Assembly (NCBI GenBank): GCA_024655905.1
Contig: JANLFP010000005.1
Span: forward strand, 124,001-188,000
Direction of reading: 5' to 3'
From: Tepidanaerobacteraceae bacterium
Lineage (GTDB): Bacteria > Bacillota > Thermosediminibacteria > Thermosediminibacterales > Tepidanaerobacteraceae
Length of the DNA stretch: 64,000 bases
The position numbers and the translations under genes are program-made. A model generated the notes under the pieces. The model ran no database searches. It was not told the DNA's origin and was given only the letters and a program-made list of their open reading frames with translations. Positions within the stretch are counted from its first letter, which is position 1, and each line of letters starts with the position of its first letter. Positions 31,654-40,354 of this stretch are shown here, one piece after another.

Positions 31654-33144
31654 TCATCCGGCCTCCTCAAATTCTATGATAAAAGCCGGCATGTTTATAT
31701 TGCCGTCCGTGCACCTCAGCCATATGCGCTCATCGTTTTTGGGAAAAATTACCCTGTAAAGCCTGCCGTCTTCCGTCTTTGCCGTTCTGTCCCTGTTTCC
31801 CATCGCCTTGCCGATCCAGCGAAGCAGGGTTACCCTCACAGAAGGTTCCAGCTCGGGGAGCTCTGCAAGATTTATCCTGTTGCCCGAGATGAGGCTTTCC
31901 ACCATCTCTCTTTCCCGCGCAAGTTCCAGCAGATATTCCCTCAGGCTGCGGTTTTTATATTGGCCGCTATCCCGAATGGCGCAGGTTTTGCCGCTTTCGG
32001 AATAGCTCCTGGTCTTGGGTTTCAGGATGAAAAGGCCGGGCTTTTCATCCCACACCCCGCCGGTGATACTTTCGGTGGTCCTTTCCTGCTCCCCCGAAAG
32101 GTGGCGGGTGTTGAAAGCCCCGAACGCCGCAGCCGACAGCAGGTGGGCTTCATTCAAGCTTTTGCACTTTGCAAAGGCTGCCGCAAGCTTCAAATAATCG
32201 GCCTTCCGGCTTAAGGTTCTGGAGCGGCTCTCGGCTATTCTGGCTGCAAAGCGGGTTATCTTCCTTATTATCTCATTCGTCGCGGAAAAAAGCCGGTACG
32301 CTTCGCTCTCGTCGCCACCGTAACCCAGAAACCAGCCCGTCAGATTTTCCCAGCGGCTCCGGATCTCCTCCCTTATTTCCTCAGGCTCCGGGCGCACATC
32401 GATTCTGGGGACCGAAAGCTCGTATTCCACCAGCCTGTCTATAACATTTTTTACAACATCTGCATCCAGCTTTCTCAAAAATTCCTCGATGGCCGACGAA
32501 AACCGCTGCAGGTCCTTTATAAAATCCCGCAGGTATTCTATCATGCGATCCTTGTATACTATAAAAGCCTCCGTCTTCATAAGCTCATCCGCCCGGGAGC
32601 TCTGGAGGCTCGCTATGTAGTCGGTGGCGTTGTGATATATGCTCTCGAAATCCGCATTCAGATCCTGCCACCAACGGTGGGCCGCCGCCGTGTCGGAGGA
32701 TGCGGAAAAATCATTCATCCTGAGTAGGGCGGAGTATATCCTCTCGAAAAGGGACGGCTCAAGCGACCCGCCGTACCCCGAAAGGCTCTCGAGCCTTATT
32801 GCCATCCTCTCTATCTCAATGGAGTAAGGGCTGAGCTGATACCTGAATTTCTTATTTTTAAACTCCTCCAGGGTGGAGGCCCTTGTCGTGTCTTGCGTCG
32901 AGATGAGGTTTTTCCACTGCGAAAGGGCGTTTAAATCCTGCTCGCACTTTTCCATGGTATAATCCGAAAAGACCTCAAACTGCTTCATATAATCGAAAAC
33001 ATCTTCTTTGTAAAGGAAATAGCGCAGCCTCTGGTGCTGCTCATAAAAAAAGCGCATGATGACTCTGTACCTCGCCGCATTCTCCTGCGTGAGATACTTT
33101 GCCTCATCAAGCGGCTTTAAAAGCTCCATGTTTAAGCTGTCCAT
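31654..33144 (-). CDS. jetA: Wadjet kleisin-like subunit JetA (TIGR02677-type)
   Basis: A 496-residue protein of the TIGR02677 family, the kleisin (MksF/MukF analogue) that bridges the JetC heads. It starts with a winged-helix-like region (NAARYRVIMRFFYEQHQRLR, about 22-41, through YMKQFEV), has long helices in the middle, and ends in a beta-rich domain with RIWLRCTDGNINMPAF. It is first of the four jet genes and stops four bases before jetB. AGGGAG stands nine bases before the ATG. Order jetA-jetB-jetC-jetD and the TIGR families mark type II Wadjet. Confidence 0.9.
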   Translation of the reverse strand: MDSLNMELLKPLDEAKYLTQENAARYRVIMRFFYEQHQRLRYFLYKEDVFDYMKQFEVFSDYTMEKCEQDLNALSQWKNLISTQDTTRASTLEEFKNKKFRYQLSPYSIEIERMAIRLESLSGYGGSLEPSLFERIYSALLRMNDFSASSDTAAAHRWWQDLNADFESIYHNATDYIASLQSSRADELMKTEAFIVYKDRMIEYLRDFIKDLQRFSSAIEEFLRKLDADVVKNVIDRLVEYELSVPRIDVRPEPEEIREEIRSRWENLTGWFLGYGGDESEAYRLFSATNEIIRKITRFAARIAESRSRTLSRKADYLKLAAAFAKCKSLNEAHLLSAAAFGAFNTRHLSGEQERTTESITGGVWDEKPGLFILKPKTRSYSESGKTCAIRDSGQYKNRSLREYLLELAREREMVESLISGNRINLAELPELEPSVRVTLLRWIGKAMGNRDRTAKTEDGRLYRVIFPKNDERIWLRCTDGNINMPAFIIEFEEAG

Positions 33145-33187
33145 CCCGCATATCTCCCTGCTTTCGCCTATTTGCCCTGCCTTATCT

Positions 33188-33216
33188 ATTTTAACTTTTT
33201 TTTGTCAAAGTTGCAA
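33188..33216 (-). promoter_or_regulatory. candidate promoter of jetABCD
   Basis: On the minus strand TTGCAA (33216-33211), 17 bases, then TAAAAT (33193-33188), about 44 bases before the jetA ATG. A perfect TTGACA also starts inside the spacer but lacks a well-placed -10. Confidence 0.45.
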
Positions 33217-33267
33217 CCGGGAGAAAGCCGGAATGCGCGCTGCCATTCTCGCATTCTTTTTCGTTTT

Positions 33268-33675
33268 TCAGTTGCTGTTTTTCTTAAGGAATGCCCCCAG
33301 CACCTTGTCCATCTTTCTGATATGATTCATAAGCCAGTCGAAAAGAAAATGATTGACCTTTATCACCAGATCTACCGTCGGGCCTTTTTGCTCCAGCTTT
33401 TCTTTCAAATCCCGAAACTCCCCTATGAAATCGTCATGTTGCTTTTTATGCTTGTCATAATCCGGGAAACCCTGAGCCTTCATGCGTTTTTCCTCCGCTC
33501 CAAAATGCATGACCACATAATCCCCGAGAAAATTGATGACTCCGGTCAGCTCCTCCTTCCCCTTGCCCTTTGAACACGCATCCACCAGCGCATTTATCCT
33601 GTTGAACAATTCCTTGTGCTGGCTGTCGATTTCTTCAATGCCCGTCGCAAGATCCTCGGTCCACTGCACAGCCAT
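33268..33675 (-). CDS. bacteriohemerythrin (oxygen-binding di-iron protein)
   Basis: A 135-residue single-domain hemerythrin. The di-iron ligands are all visible: His in DSQHKELF (about 20), His and Glu in VMHFGAEEKRM (57 and 61), His in KKQHDDF (about 80), and His...His-x4-Asp in NHFLFDWLMNHIRKMDK near the end. In anaerobes such proteins bind or carry oxygen, or scavenge it. AAAGGAGG lies seven bases before the ATG. It is read in the same direction as the Wadjet genes but has its own promoter, and no sensor domain is fused to it. Confidence 0.92.
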   Translation of the reverse strand: MAVQWTEDLATGIEEIDSQHKELFNRINALVDACSKGKGKEELTGVINFLGDYVVMHFGAEEKRMKAQGFPDYDKHKKQHDDFIGEFRDLKEKLEQKGPTVDLVIKVNHFLFDWLMNHIRKMDKVLGAFLKKNSN

Positions 33676-33707
33676 ACGAAAGCCTCCTTTTAAAATTTTA
33701 ACCGTCG

Positions 33708-33735
33708 GGTCAGAGGACGGTTCCTCAACTCAAAC
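33708..33735. repeat. dispersed TTGAGTCAG palindrome, decayed copy B
   Basis: GGTCAGAGGACGG then TTCCTCAACTCAAA is a weakened copy of the palindrome at 45693. It lies in the transcribed leader of the bacteriohemerythrin gene. Confidence 0.55.
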
Positions 33736-33769
33736 CGCCCTTTCAAATCGAAAATGGTTAGCATTATTA

Positions 33770-33798
33770 ATTGTAAAATATTGTTGAATTTTTTTCAA
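33770..33798 (-). promoter_or_regulatory. promoter of the bacteriohemerythrin gene
   Basis: Minus strand: TTGAAA (33798-33793), 17 bases, TACAAT (33775-33770). Both boxes match the consensus at five of six positions. The leader is about 90 bases and contains repeat copy B. Confidence 0.55.
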
Positions 33799-33909
33799 GA
33801 CAGCACTTGATTTTTTTTAATCATGAGTCATTCCGTCGTAAAAAAAGGAATTTGGTTTAAAATATCGAATAAAGATGAATATGCAAAATATTTTTCGGAG
33901 GTCATCGAT

Positions 33910-35421
33910 TTGAGAAAAATACTTGCGGTATTTTCAGTATTGCTTTTGGTTTCGCTGGCTTTTTTTTATATTTTTTCATCTGCCAAATCGGCGCCCAGTT
34001 TAAAGCTAGAGCAAAGTCCCGATGCAACCGGCAAAGATGCGGAAATACCCGAAAGAAACACCTACGATATAAAGCTGGAATACGACGGATTAAACCGAAT
34101 AAAGGCCGAAATGGATCTTTTATATATTAATAATACCGGCAAAACCATGAGCGAGCTATATTTTCACCTCTACCCCAATATATTCAGGGACCGGAACCAC
34201 CTTCCGTTTTACAAGCAGGATCTTGACCTGGTCTTCCCGGACGGATTTTCCACCGGAGGCATCGATATTCTCGAGGCTTTTCAGGACGGAAAGTCCATCA
34301 GGCGGGAAGTCCAAAACAATGACGAGGCACTAATGCTATCGCTTTATAAACCCGTACAGCCCGGGGAGTCTTCCAGGATACGCCTTGCTTTCACGCTCAC
34401 CGCTCCGAAAGCCAACTACAGATTCGGATACAGGGTGTTCGGCGGCGGGGCTGTCACGCTTTCTCTCGGCTACTGGTACCCCATTCTGGCGGTTTACTCC
34501 AGCGGAGGATGGAAGCTGGACAGGCACCCCGCCATGGGAGACCCCGCTTTCAGCGATATATCTGATTACACCGTCAGCTTCACCGTGCCGCAGGGCTTTA
34601 CCGTGGCCGCCTCGGGAACATTGAAAACGCATACGGTAAAAGGAGAAAAGGCTGTTTTTATGTATTCAGCGGAAAAAATCCGGGATTTCGCCGCAGCCGT
34701 CAGCAATAATTATGAAACCGCCGAGGATTTTGTGGACGGCATAAAAATCATATCATACTTTCATCATGAGGACAAAAAAGGCGGCTTCATGGCACTGGAT
34801 GTGGCAAAACACGCACTGGCCATCTATAACCGCAGCTTTGGGAAATACCCGTACCCGGAACTGCGCATAGCCGAAGCCAACTTTTACGCCGGAGGCATGG
34901 AGTTTCCCACTTTTATAATGATGAACACCGGCAAATACCGTGAACCGCCTCTTTCCAACACTTCTTTCGAAAGGTCCATGGCTCACGAAGTGGCTCACCA
35001 GTGGTGGTACGGCTTGGTTGGAAATGATTCCATAAACGAGCCGTGGCTGGATGAAGGATTGACGGAGTTTTCAACGCTGTATTACTTCGAAAAAAGGTAT
35101 GGGGATGCCGGCAGGGAATCCTATTTTGAAAGACAGGTCAATTCCAGCATGAATCTGATAAAAGAGAACAAAAAAAGCATGCGGGACCCCGTCAACTCTT
35201 TCAGGGATAACCGCGAATATTTCGCCGTCGTCTATGTCAAAGGCGCTCTGTTTTACGAAGAATTGAAAAATACCATCGGCGAGGAAAAAATGCTGGATTT
35301 TCTGCGGACATATTTGAACACATACAAGTATAAAAATGTAAGTTTGAATGAATTCATTGATCTTCTGAAGCAAAGGAACTATGACGGCGTCAACCAGGAT
35401 TTTTTTAAAAAATGGTTTTAG
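33910..35421 (+). CDS. membrane-anchored M1-family metallopeptidase
   Basis: A 503-residue gluzincin aminopeptidase-like protein. The first 22 residues (MRKILAVFSVLLLVSLAFFY) form a signal anchor, so the enzyme faces outside. A beta-sandwich N-terminal domain is followed by the substrate loop GGMEFPTF near residue 340 and the zinc site HEVAHQWW with the third ligand in DEGLTEF, the normal M1 spacing. GGMEFP stands where classical aminopeptidases have GAMEN. The start is TTG at 33910, with GGAGG eight bases upstream; an in-frame ATG 29 codons earlier has no site and would spoil the signal peptide. It should trim extracellular peptides. Convergent with the TPR lipoprotein gene. Confidence 0.87.
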   Translation: MRKILAVFSVLLLVSLAFFYIFSSAKSAPSLKLEQSPDATGKDAEIPERNTYDIKLEYDGLNRIKAEMDLLYINNTGKTMSELYFHLYPNIFRDRNHLPFYKQDLDLVFPDGFSTGGIDILEAFQDGKSIRREVQNNDEALMLSLYKPVQPGESSRIRLAFTLTAPKANYRFGYRVFGGGAVTLSLGYWYPILAVYSSGGWKLDRHPAMGDPAFSDISDYTVSFTVPQGFTVAASGTLKTHTVKGEKAVFMYSAEKIRDFAAAVSNNYETAEDFVDGIKIISYFHHEDKKGGFMALDVAKHALAIYNRSFGKYPYPELRIAEANFYAGGMEFPTFIMMNTGKYREPPLSNTSFERSMAHEVAHQWWYGLVGNDSINEPWLDEGLTEFSTLYYFEKRYGDAGRESYFERQVNSSMNLIKENKKSMRDPVNSFRDNREYFAVVYVKGALFYEELKNTIGEEKMLDFLRTYLNTYKYKNVSLNEFIDLLKQRNYDGVNQDFFKKWF

Positions 35422-35481
35422 TTGCCGGGGCTGTAGCATCCTGATTTCCGGCAGGCAAATTTAAGTTGCACACTCCTGCTA

Positions 35482-37626
35482 CTACAACCGCTTATTAATT
35501 TTTGAAATCAGAAACCGGCCATCTTTCTCAATAAAGTGTATTTCCACCCCTGTCGCCGGGCCCGAAATTATCTTTATGGGGCCCCGGCGCTCCACAGATG
35601 GATCGTCTAGATCTATCTGCCACCGCTGTCCCAGAGGATCCTGCACCAACTTGAGTTCTTTTGCCCTGTCTATGAGGGCTTTATCTGTGACCAATTGTTC
35701 CGCCTCTGCATCCTTGCCTGTGCTGATGTCATATACAAAATCCACAAGGCTGCTGTAGGCTGAAGCAAGAACTTTGAACTCCGTCAGGCCGTAACCGTCT
35801 CCATCCCGAGTCCATTTTGCCTGAAAGAGCCTGTGAGGGCCGGGATTGCTTTCCCAGAAAATATCTTCCTTACCATCCTGAAAACCCCACAGATCCCCAT
35901 GCATGGCAAGCTCCGACAGGCCGTACCCCACGAAGGAGACCTCGGCACGCATATGAGGCCAGCGGGCGAGAGGGTATGATGAAGACCATATTATCTTCCA
36001 CTTTCCCTCTTCCAATCGGAACAGCCGGTATTCCGGCACGGGGCTGCCGCTGCCGCCGGCGGCGGAATCATATATTACTCCCATCTCCACGGTATTATTT
36101 TCGCCTGGGGAAAGTCGGGCTTTCATAGCCGTAAAGGCCTGGGAAAAGCCGTGAGCATCCTCATCAGCGGAGTAAAACACCTGGAAATGGAATTTGTCCT
36201 TGTCCCACCAGAATATGGCATGACCGTCTACTGCACCCATAGATTCGGGGTCGGTGGTAAAATCCACCAGCAGCGTTTGGAGAAGACCTCCATCCTGTGC
36301 CTCAGCCTCCAGATGATTTATGGCTATGTTCTGCTCCTTGCCCCATTCGTCAAGGTTATTCAATTTTTGCCAGCGTTCCTCGGGTTTTAAAGTGGCCAGA
36401 TACTGAGATATCCTTTCATACCCCTTGATGCCCTTCAGCCGGCGCAGTGCCTTGTCTGCGGGAAACATGGCCAAAAGCTGGTCTTCGGAGATCTGGCCGT
36501 TGGAGCTGTCTTTAAAGAGGCTTTTGGTCATATCCAGGGATTGTTTATAATAATCCTCAGCTTTTTCATATTGCTTGAGCCCTTCGTAGCTTTTTCCCAT
36601 GTTCAGCAAAGCCTCGGCCTTTACCCGTTTGAGGAAGGCAGGCTCATCGGGCTGCTGTCCTCCGGCAGGTTTGGGCACATTTGCCTTTGCTTTTAAAACA
36701 TCATTAAAGACGCTTATGGCCTCTTCATATTCACCCAGGTCATTAAGGGCCTTCCCTTTCACCATCTCGAATTCATACTCCGGCGGATAGTCCCCCTTCA
36801 GGGAAAGTCCTCTTTCTACGGATTTCAGCGCATCCTGGGGCATGCCAGCTTTTTGCTGGGCATCGGCCAGATAGTACCAGAGATATAGTGCATCGGGCAT
36901 CGCTTTGATCTGCTGCTGATAATACTCCACCACCTTTGGAAAATACTCCGGATACAGGTCTTCCGCAGGCACCAGGCCTATCTCGTACCATCGGAGCACA
37001 TCCACCATCATAGCGGTTCCGGTATCCTTCTGCCAAACCGCCAGTTGGGCTCGTCCGTCAGAGCTTTTTTCGGTGCCGTATTTCCCCGGCAAATGCAGCA
37101 CATCCAGCTTGTGATACCCCATGCTGGCTATCTTCTTCAGGGTGCCATCCTGCCAGGAGAAGATGTCCAGGCCATTTCCGGCAGATGCCCCGATGGTACC
37201 ACCTATGAGGACCTCCGGCTTGAAGTCACCGCACAGGTTTGCAAATCCCACATGGTCCAGAGCATACCCGAAACCCTGCTGCTGCCATACTTTTTGCCAT
37301 TTCCCATCCTTTTGCCGGAGCACATAAGCTCCGATTTCGGGAGGATTGTCTCCCACCTTGTAGGTAACAAGGATTTCGCTCTTCCCATCCGGGCTGAAGT
37401 CCAAATCCTTTTCAAAAATAGCCGTATCAGTCCCGCTGGGTGCCGCAAGCTTGGCCCCCGGGGGTAGATATTCCTGAGCAGTGGCAATTATGTCCCCATT
37501 TATCTCTGCCCGGGCACTGACCACCCGGGGAGCCTTTATGGTGCTGCTCGGAGAAGGCAGCATGCCGCAGCCTGCAAGTATAAGACCAGCAGAAAGAATG
37601 AAAGCCGCAAACTTTTTAAATCTCAT
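35482..37626 (-). CDS. lipoprotein with TPR repeats, function unknown
   Basis: A 714-residue lipoprotein: signal MRFKKFAAFILSAGLILAGC with lipid-carrying Cys20. Residues about 60-200 look like a beta-propeller or VCBS-like region (DLDFSPDGKSEILVTYKVG, GFANLCGDFKPEVLIGG); residues about 230-380 hold tetratricopeptide-type helix pairs (ALYLWYYLADAQQKAG, EVAISVFNDVL-like, MGKSYEGLKQYEKAEDYYKQ); the last 270 residues are not recognised. It lies 114 bases downstream of the sensor kinase gene in the same direction and could be part of that regulon. AGAGGG stands before the ATG at 37626. No enzymatic motif is seen; a protein-binding role at the outer face of the membrane is likely but inferred. Confidence 0.75.
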   Translation of the reverse strand: MRFKKFAAFILSAGLILAGCGMLPSPSSTIKAPRVVSARAEINGDIIATAQEYLPPGAKLAAPSGTDTAIFEKDLDFSPDGKSEILVTYKVGDNPPEIGAYVLRQKDGKWQKVWQQQGFGYALDHVGFANLCGDFKPEVLIGGTIGASAGNGLDIFSWQDGTLKKIASMGYHKLDVLHLPGKYGTEKSSDGRAQLAVWQKDTGTAMMVDVLRWYEIGLVPAEDLYPEYFPKVVEYYQQQIKAMPDALYLWYYLADAQQKAGMPQDALKSVERGLSLKGDYPPEYEFEMVKGKALNDLGEYEEAISVFNDVLKAKANVPKPAGGQQPDEPAFLKRVKAEALLNMGKSYEGLKQYEKAEDYYKQSLDMTKSLFKDSSNGQISEDQLLAMFPADKALRRLKGIKGYERISQYLATLKPEERWQKLNNLDEWGKEQNIAINHLEAEAQDGGLLQTLLVDFTTDPESMGAVDGHAIFWWDKDKFHFQVFYSADEDAHGFSQAFTAMKARLSPGENNTVEMGVIYDSAAGGSGSPVPEYRLFRLEEGKWKIIWSSSYPLARWPHMRAEVSFVGYGLSELAMHGDLWGFQDGKEDIFWESNPGPHRLFQAKWTRDGDGYGLTEFKVLASAYSSLVDFVYDISTGKDAEAEQLVTDKALIDRAKELKLVQDPLGQRWQIDLDDPSVERRGPIKIISGPATGVEIHFIEKDGRFLISKINKRL

Positions 37627-37740
37627 GTGAATCCCTCTTTAACCATTTTTTTGTAATTGCTGTCTATATATCTATTATCTATTATAAGTTCCCTTATAAA
37701 CAAAAGGGTTATAAAAGAGTTAAAAATGTTTACAAAAAAG

Positions 37741-39213
37741 TTAAATCTTTAAAATTATGTCGACCCGGGTGCCTTTCCCCGGAACGCTCTTTATTTCTAT
37801 ACGGCCGCCGTGAAGCTTGATTAACTCGTCACATATGGCAAGCCCCAGGCCGCTTCCGGGCTGTTTGCCTTTTCCCTTGTAAAATTTTCTGGTGACATAG
37901 GGCAGGTCTTCTGAGCTGATGCCACAGCCGGTATCCTCCACACTTATTACCACATGGTCGCTGCCACTTATGGCACTGATTCCGACTTTTCCGCCGGGTA
38001 GGGTATACTTAAAGGCATTGTCCAGCAGATTTATGAGCACCTGCTTCAAGCGGTTTTCATCGGCCGTTATTGGGCCAAGATCGTCCTGAGTACTTACCGT
38101 AAACTCAATGCCCTGGCGTCGGGCCCTTTGAATCATCTGGGTTTTTATATAATTCAGCACATCTGCAATTATGACTTTATCCAGATTTAACTTGATTCTG
38201 CCCGCTTCGAGTCTGGAAAAATCCAGAAGTTCCTCCACCAGCTCCGAAAGCCTGTCACTTTCTTTTGCTATAACTTCAAGTCCCTCAAGTAATTCATCCG
38301 AATTCAAAGAAGCTTTCCCACCTGGCTCAAGTTCTATATTATCCTTCACCGATTTATTTTTCAGGAAAAATTTTCCATATTCTGTCGAAATTCCTGCTCT
38401 GGAAGAAAGCAGCGTAATTGCCCATCCCTTTATGGCCGTAAGCGGGGTGCGAAGCTCGTGGGATATGGATGCGATAAATTCATTCTTGAGTTTTTCCTGC
38501 CTCATTATCTCCTGGGCCATAAAGTTTAGAGTATCTGCCAGACTGCCTATCTCATCGTTGTACCTTCTGGCCGCTCTTGCCGTAAATTTGCCTCTTGCCA
38601 TCTCTTCGGCCACTGCCGTTATCTCCTTTACGGGTCTTATGATGGTTTGTGACAGGATGATGGCGGCAAGAATGGAAATCATGACCGCCGTTAGCCCCAT
38701 CAATATAAGGATAAATGTCACCCTGACAATCACATTATTTATTCCATCCAGGGAAGTAACAAACCGCACGGCCCCTGCCACGCTATCTCCGGATTTTAGC
38801 GGATACGAAACCGCCATCACAGGTTCCCCGGTACGAGGTTCAACGCCCTGCCACTTTGCGGGCAGCCCGCTTAAAGCCTTTGTCACATCCGGGAAATCTA
38901 TCGTTTCTCCAGCTTCAACCCCCGACGAATCCCCCAGCAATCTTGCGTCACTGTCTATGATCTGCACCTGGGCGGCTGTGGGCGCCGAGAAGCTCTCCAT
39001 AAGAACATCGACGCTCTTTTGAAGGATATAATCCTGAGCCAGATACTGCCTGTAGAAGTTAGCCGAGACTTCAGCCTGCTTTAATAGTATCTCCTCCACA
39101 TTGCCGTAATAATACTGTCTTATGGAAATAATGAGAATAAATTCGAAAATTATTACGGTTAGTAAAATGACTGCAACAAAGCTTTTCAAAAGCCTTGCTT
39201 TAATTCCCTTCAA
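37741..39213 (-). CDS. membrane sensor histidine kinase with an enlarged DHp loop
   Basis: A 490-residue kinase: membrane segment about 11-31, an external sensor domain about 35-160, second membrane segment about 165-188, HAMP about 190-242, the phospho-acceptor His252 in SISHELRTPL, and an HATPase domain with N-box LINLLDNAFKY, G1 DTGCGI and G2 GSGLGLAI. Between the two helices of the dimerisation domain (about 272-305) there is an insert of some 30 residues rich in charged and Gly residues where relatives have a short turn. The start is TTG at 39213 with GGGGAG six bases upstream; an earlier TTG is possible. It is paired with the response regulator 101 bases upstream. The signal is unknown; the class resembles PhoR/ResE. 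Confidence 0.88.
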   Translation of the reverse strand: MKGIKARLLKSFVAVILLTVIIFEFILIISIRQYYYGNVEEILLKQAEVSANFYRQYLAQDYILQKSVDVLMESFSAPTAAQVQIIDSDARLLGDSSGVEAGETIDFPDVTKALSGLPAKWQGVEPRTGEPVMAVSYPLKSGDSVAGAVRFVTSLDGINNVIVRVTFILILMGLTAVMISILAAIILSQTIIRPVKEITAVAEEMARGKFTARAARRYNDEIGSLADTLNFMAQEIMRQEKLKNEFIASISHELRTPLTAIKGWAITLLSSRAGISTEYGKFFLKNKSVKDNIELEPGGKASLNSDELLEGLEVIAKESDRLSELVEELLDFSRLEAGRIKLNLDKVIIADVLNYIKTQMIQRARRQGIEFTVSTQDDLGPITADENRLKQVLINLLDNAFKYTLPGGKVGISAISGSDHVVISVEDTGCGISSEDLPYVTRKFYKGKGKQPGSGLGLAICDELIKLHGGRIEIKSVPGKGTRVDIILKI

Positions 39214-39314
39214 TGCTTTCTCCCCTTCCAATCAAATAGCAGGCATCCCACCTTTGACAGGCTTTGGCGACATAAACTTAACTTGCTTCGGGTTCGTAAC
39301 AACCCCGGTCTGTC

Positions 39315-40007
39315 TCATTGTCTCCACCGGTATCCCATGCCCCATACGGTTTCAATATATCCGGATTTCGCAGGGGCATCCTCTATCTTTTCCCTCAGCC
39401 TTCGGACATGTACATCCACAGTCTTGGGATCCCCCACATAATCCTTCCCCCATACCTCATTCAGGATCTCATCCCGGCTGAAAGCCCTGCCGGGATTCTT
39501 AATAAACAGCATCAGCATATCAAATTCCCTGGGGGTAAGTTCCAGTTCTTTATCATTTTTAAAAACTCGGTGTCCTTTTTGATCGGCTCTAAAAGGGCCC
39601 GATAGAATCTCCGCATCTTCCGGAACTGCCTTCCTTATCCGGCGCAGCACCGCCCGGACTCTGGCCGTAAGTTCCAGGGGATTGAATGGCTTTATCACAT
39701 AGTCGTCAGCCCCGAGTTCAAGACCCAAAACTTTATCCACATCCTGCCCCCTGGCCGTCAGCATAATGATGGCTATATCGGGATATTTTTGTCTCAAGAG
39801 GCGGCACACCTCAAAGCCGTCCATGCCCGGGAGCATCACATCCAGCACTACCATATCGGGCCTTTCCTCTGCCTTCATCATTGCCTCTTCTCCCGAAGCG
39901 GCCTCCATCACTTCAAAACCGTTCCTCTTCAGGTTTATGACAATAAAGCGGCGGATGGGTTCCTCATCCTCCACCACCAGTATTTTTGCGTATGAAATCT
40001 TTTGCAC
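39315..40007 (-). CDS. OmpR/PhoP-type response regulator
   Basis: A 230-residue regulator: receiver domain with acidic pocket VVEDEE, phospho-acceptor Asp56 in VVLDVMLPGMDG, switch Thr in MLTARG and Lys in VIKPF; then a winged-helix DNA-binding domain with LTPREFDMLMLF and VDVHVRRLREKIE. GTG at 40007 is the start, with AAAGGGGG seven bases before it; the ORF opens 15 codons earlier without a site. It is transcribed ahead of its sensor kinase. Two direct repeats about 70 bases upstream are possible self-binding sites. Confidence 0.9.
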   Translation of the reverse strand: MQKISYAKILVVEDEEPIRRFIVINLKRNGFEVMEAASGEEAMMKAEERPDMVVLDVMLPGMDGFEVCRLLRQKYPDIAIIMLTARGQDVDKVLGLELGADDYVIKPFNPLELTARVRAVLRRIRKAVPEDAEILSGPFRADQKGHRVFKNDKELELTPREFDMLMLFIKNPGRAFSRDEILNEVWGKDYVGDPKTVDVHVRRLREKIEDAPAKSGYIETVWGMGYRWRQ

Positions 40008-40073
40008 TATAAAACCCCCTTTTAGCCCAGACAATTTTATCAGGCAACCCAATTAAAACTATATCATACAATG

Positions 40074-40106
40074 ATACTGGTTTAAAGGCTTTAATACTGG
40101 TATAAA
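40074..40106. promoter_or_regulatory. direct repeats, candidate response-regulator binding site
   Basis: ATACTGGTTTAAA (40074-40086) and ATACTGGTATAAA (40094-40106) differ at one base and are spaced 20 bases start to start, close to two helix turns. They lie in front of the response regulator gene, and OmpR/PhoP-type regulators usually bind such tandem sites. A TATAGT -10-like box at about 40060-40065 lies next to them on the minus strand. Confidence 0.45.
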
Positions 40107-40121
40107 ATGTTCATCGAAATG

Positions 40122-40151
40122 TTGCAAGGCAGTGCCATTATGATATATAAT
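40122..40151 (+). promoter_or_regulatory. possible promoter of the ATP-grasp gene
   Basis: TTGCAA (40122-40127), 18 bases, TATAAT (40146-40151). It would leave a leader of about 200 bases; the rest of the 347-base intergenic region (40008-40354) shows no gene or convincing structure. Confidence 0.35.
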
Positions 40152-40354
40152 TATTAAGAGGGAAATTCTAGTTGTCATTGTTACTTTGCCGATTATTTTA
40201 CTCGCGTGGTATTATCGGAATATATAAAATATATACTAATTGTCCGGCATCACGTTAATATCAGTGAACACCCATACCATAAAGCAACGCTTGCAAATGG
40301 AGAAGGAAATATTTTCCTTAATAGTCACAAAAATTTAATAAGGGGGAATGAAAG

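Noticed and set aside
34900-34935. GGMEFP instead of GAMEN in the M1 peptidase as a sign of lost function
   Set aside because: GGME-type variants are common in bacterial M1-family peptidases; the zinc site is complete, so no special claim is made.
35422-35481. Terminator between the convergent peptidase and lipoprotein genes
   Set aside because: TTGCCGG and CCGGCA can pair but over a long loop with no T-run, so I do not list it.
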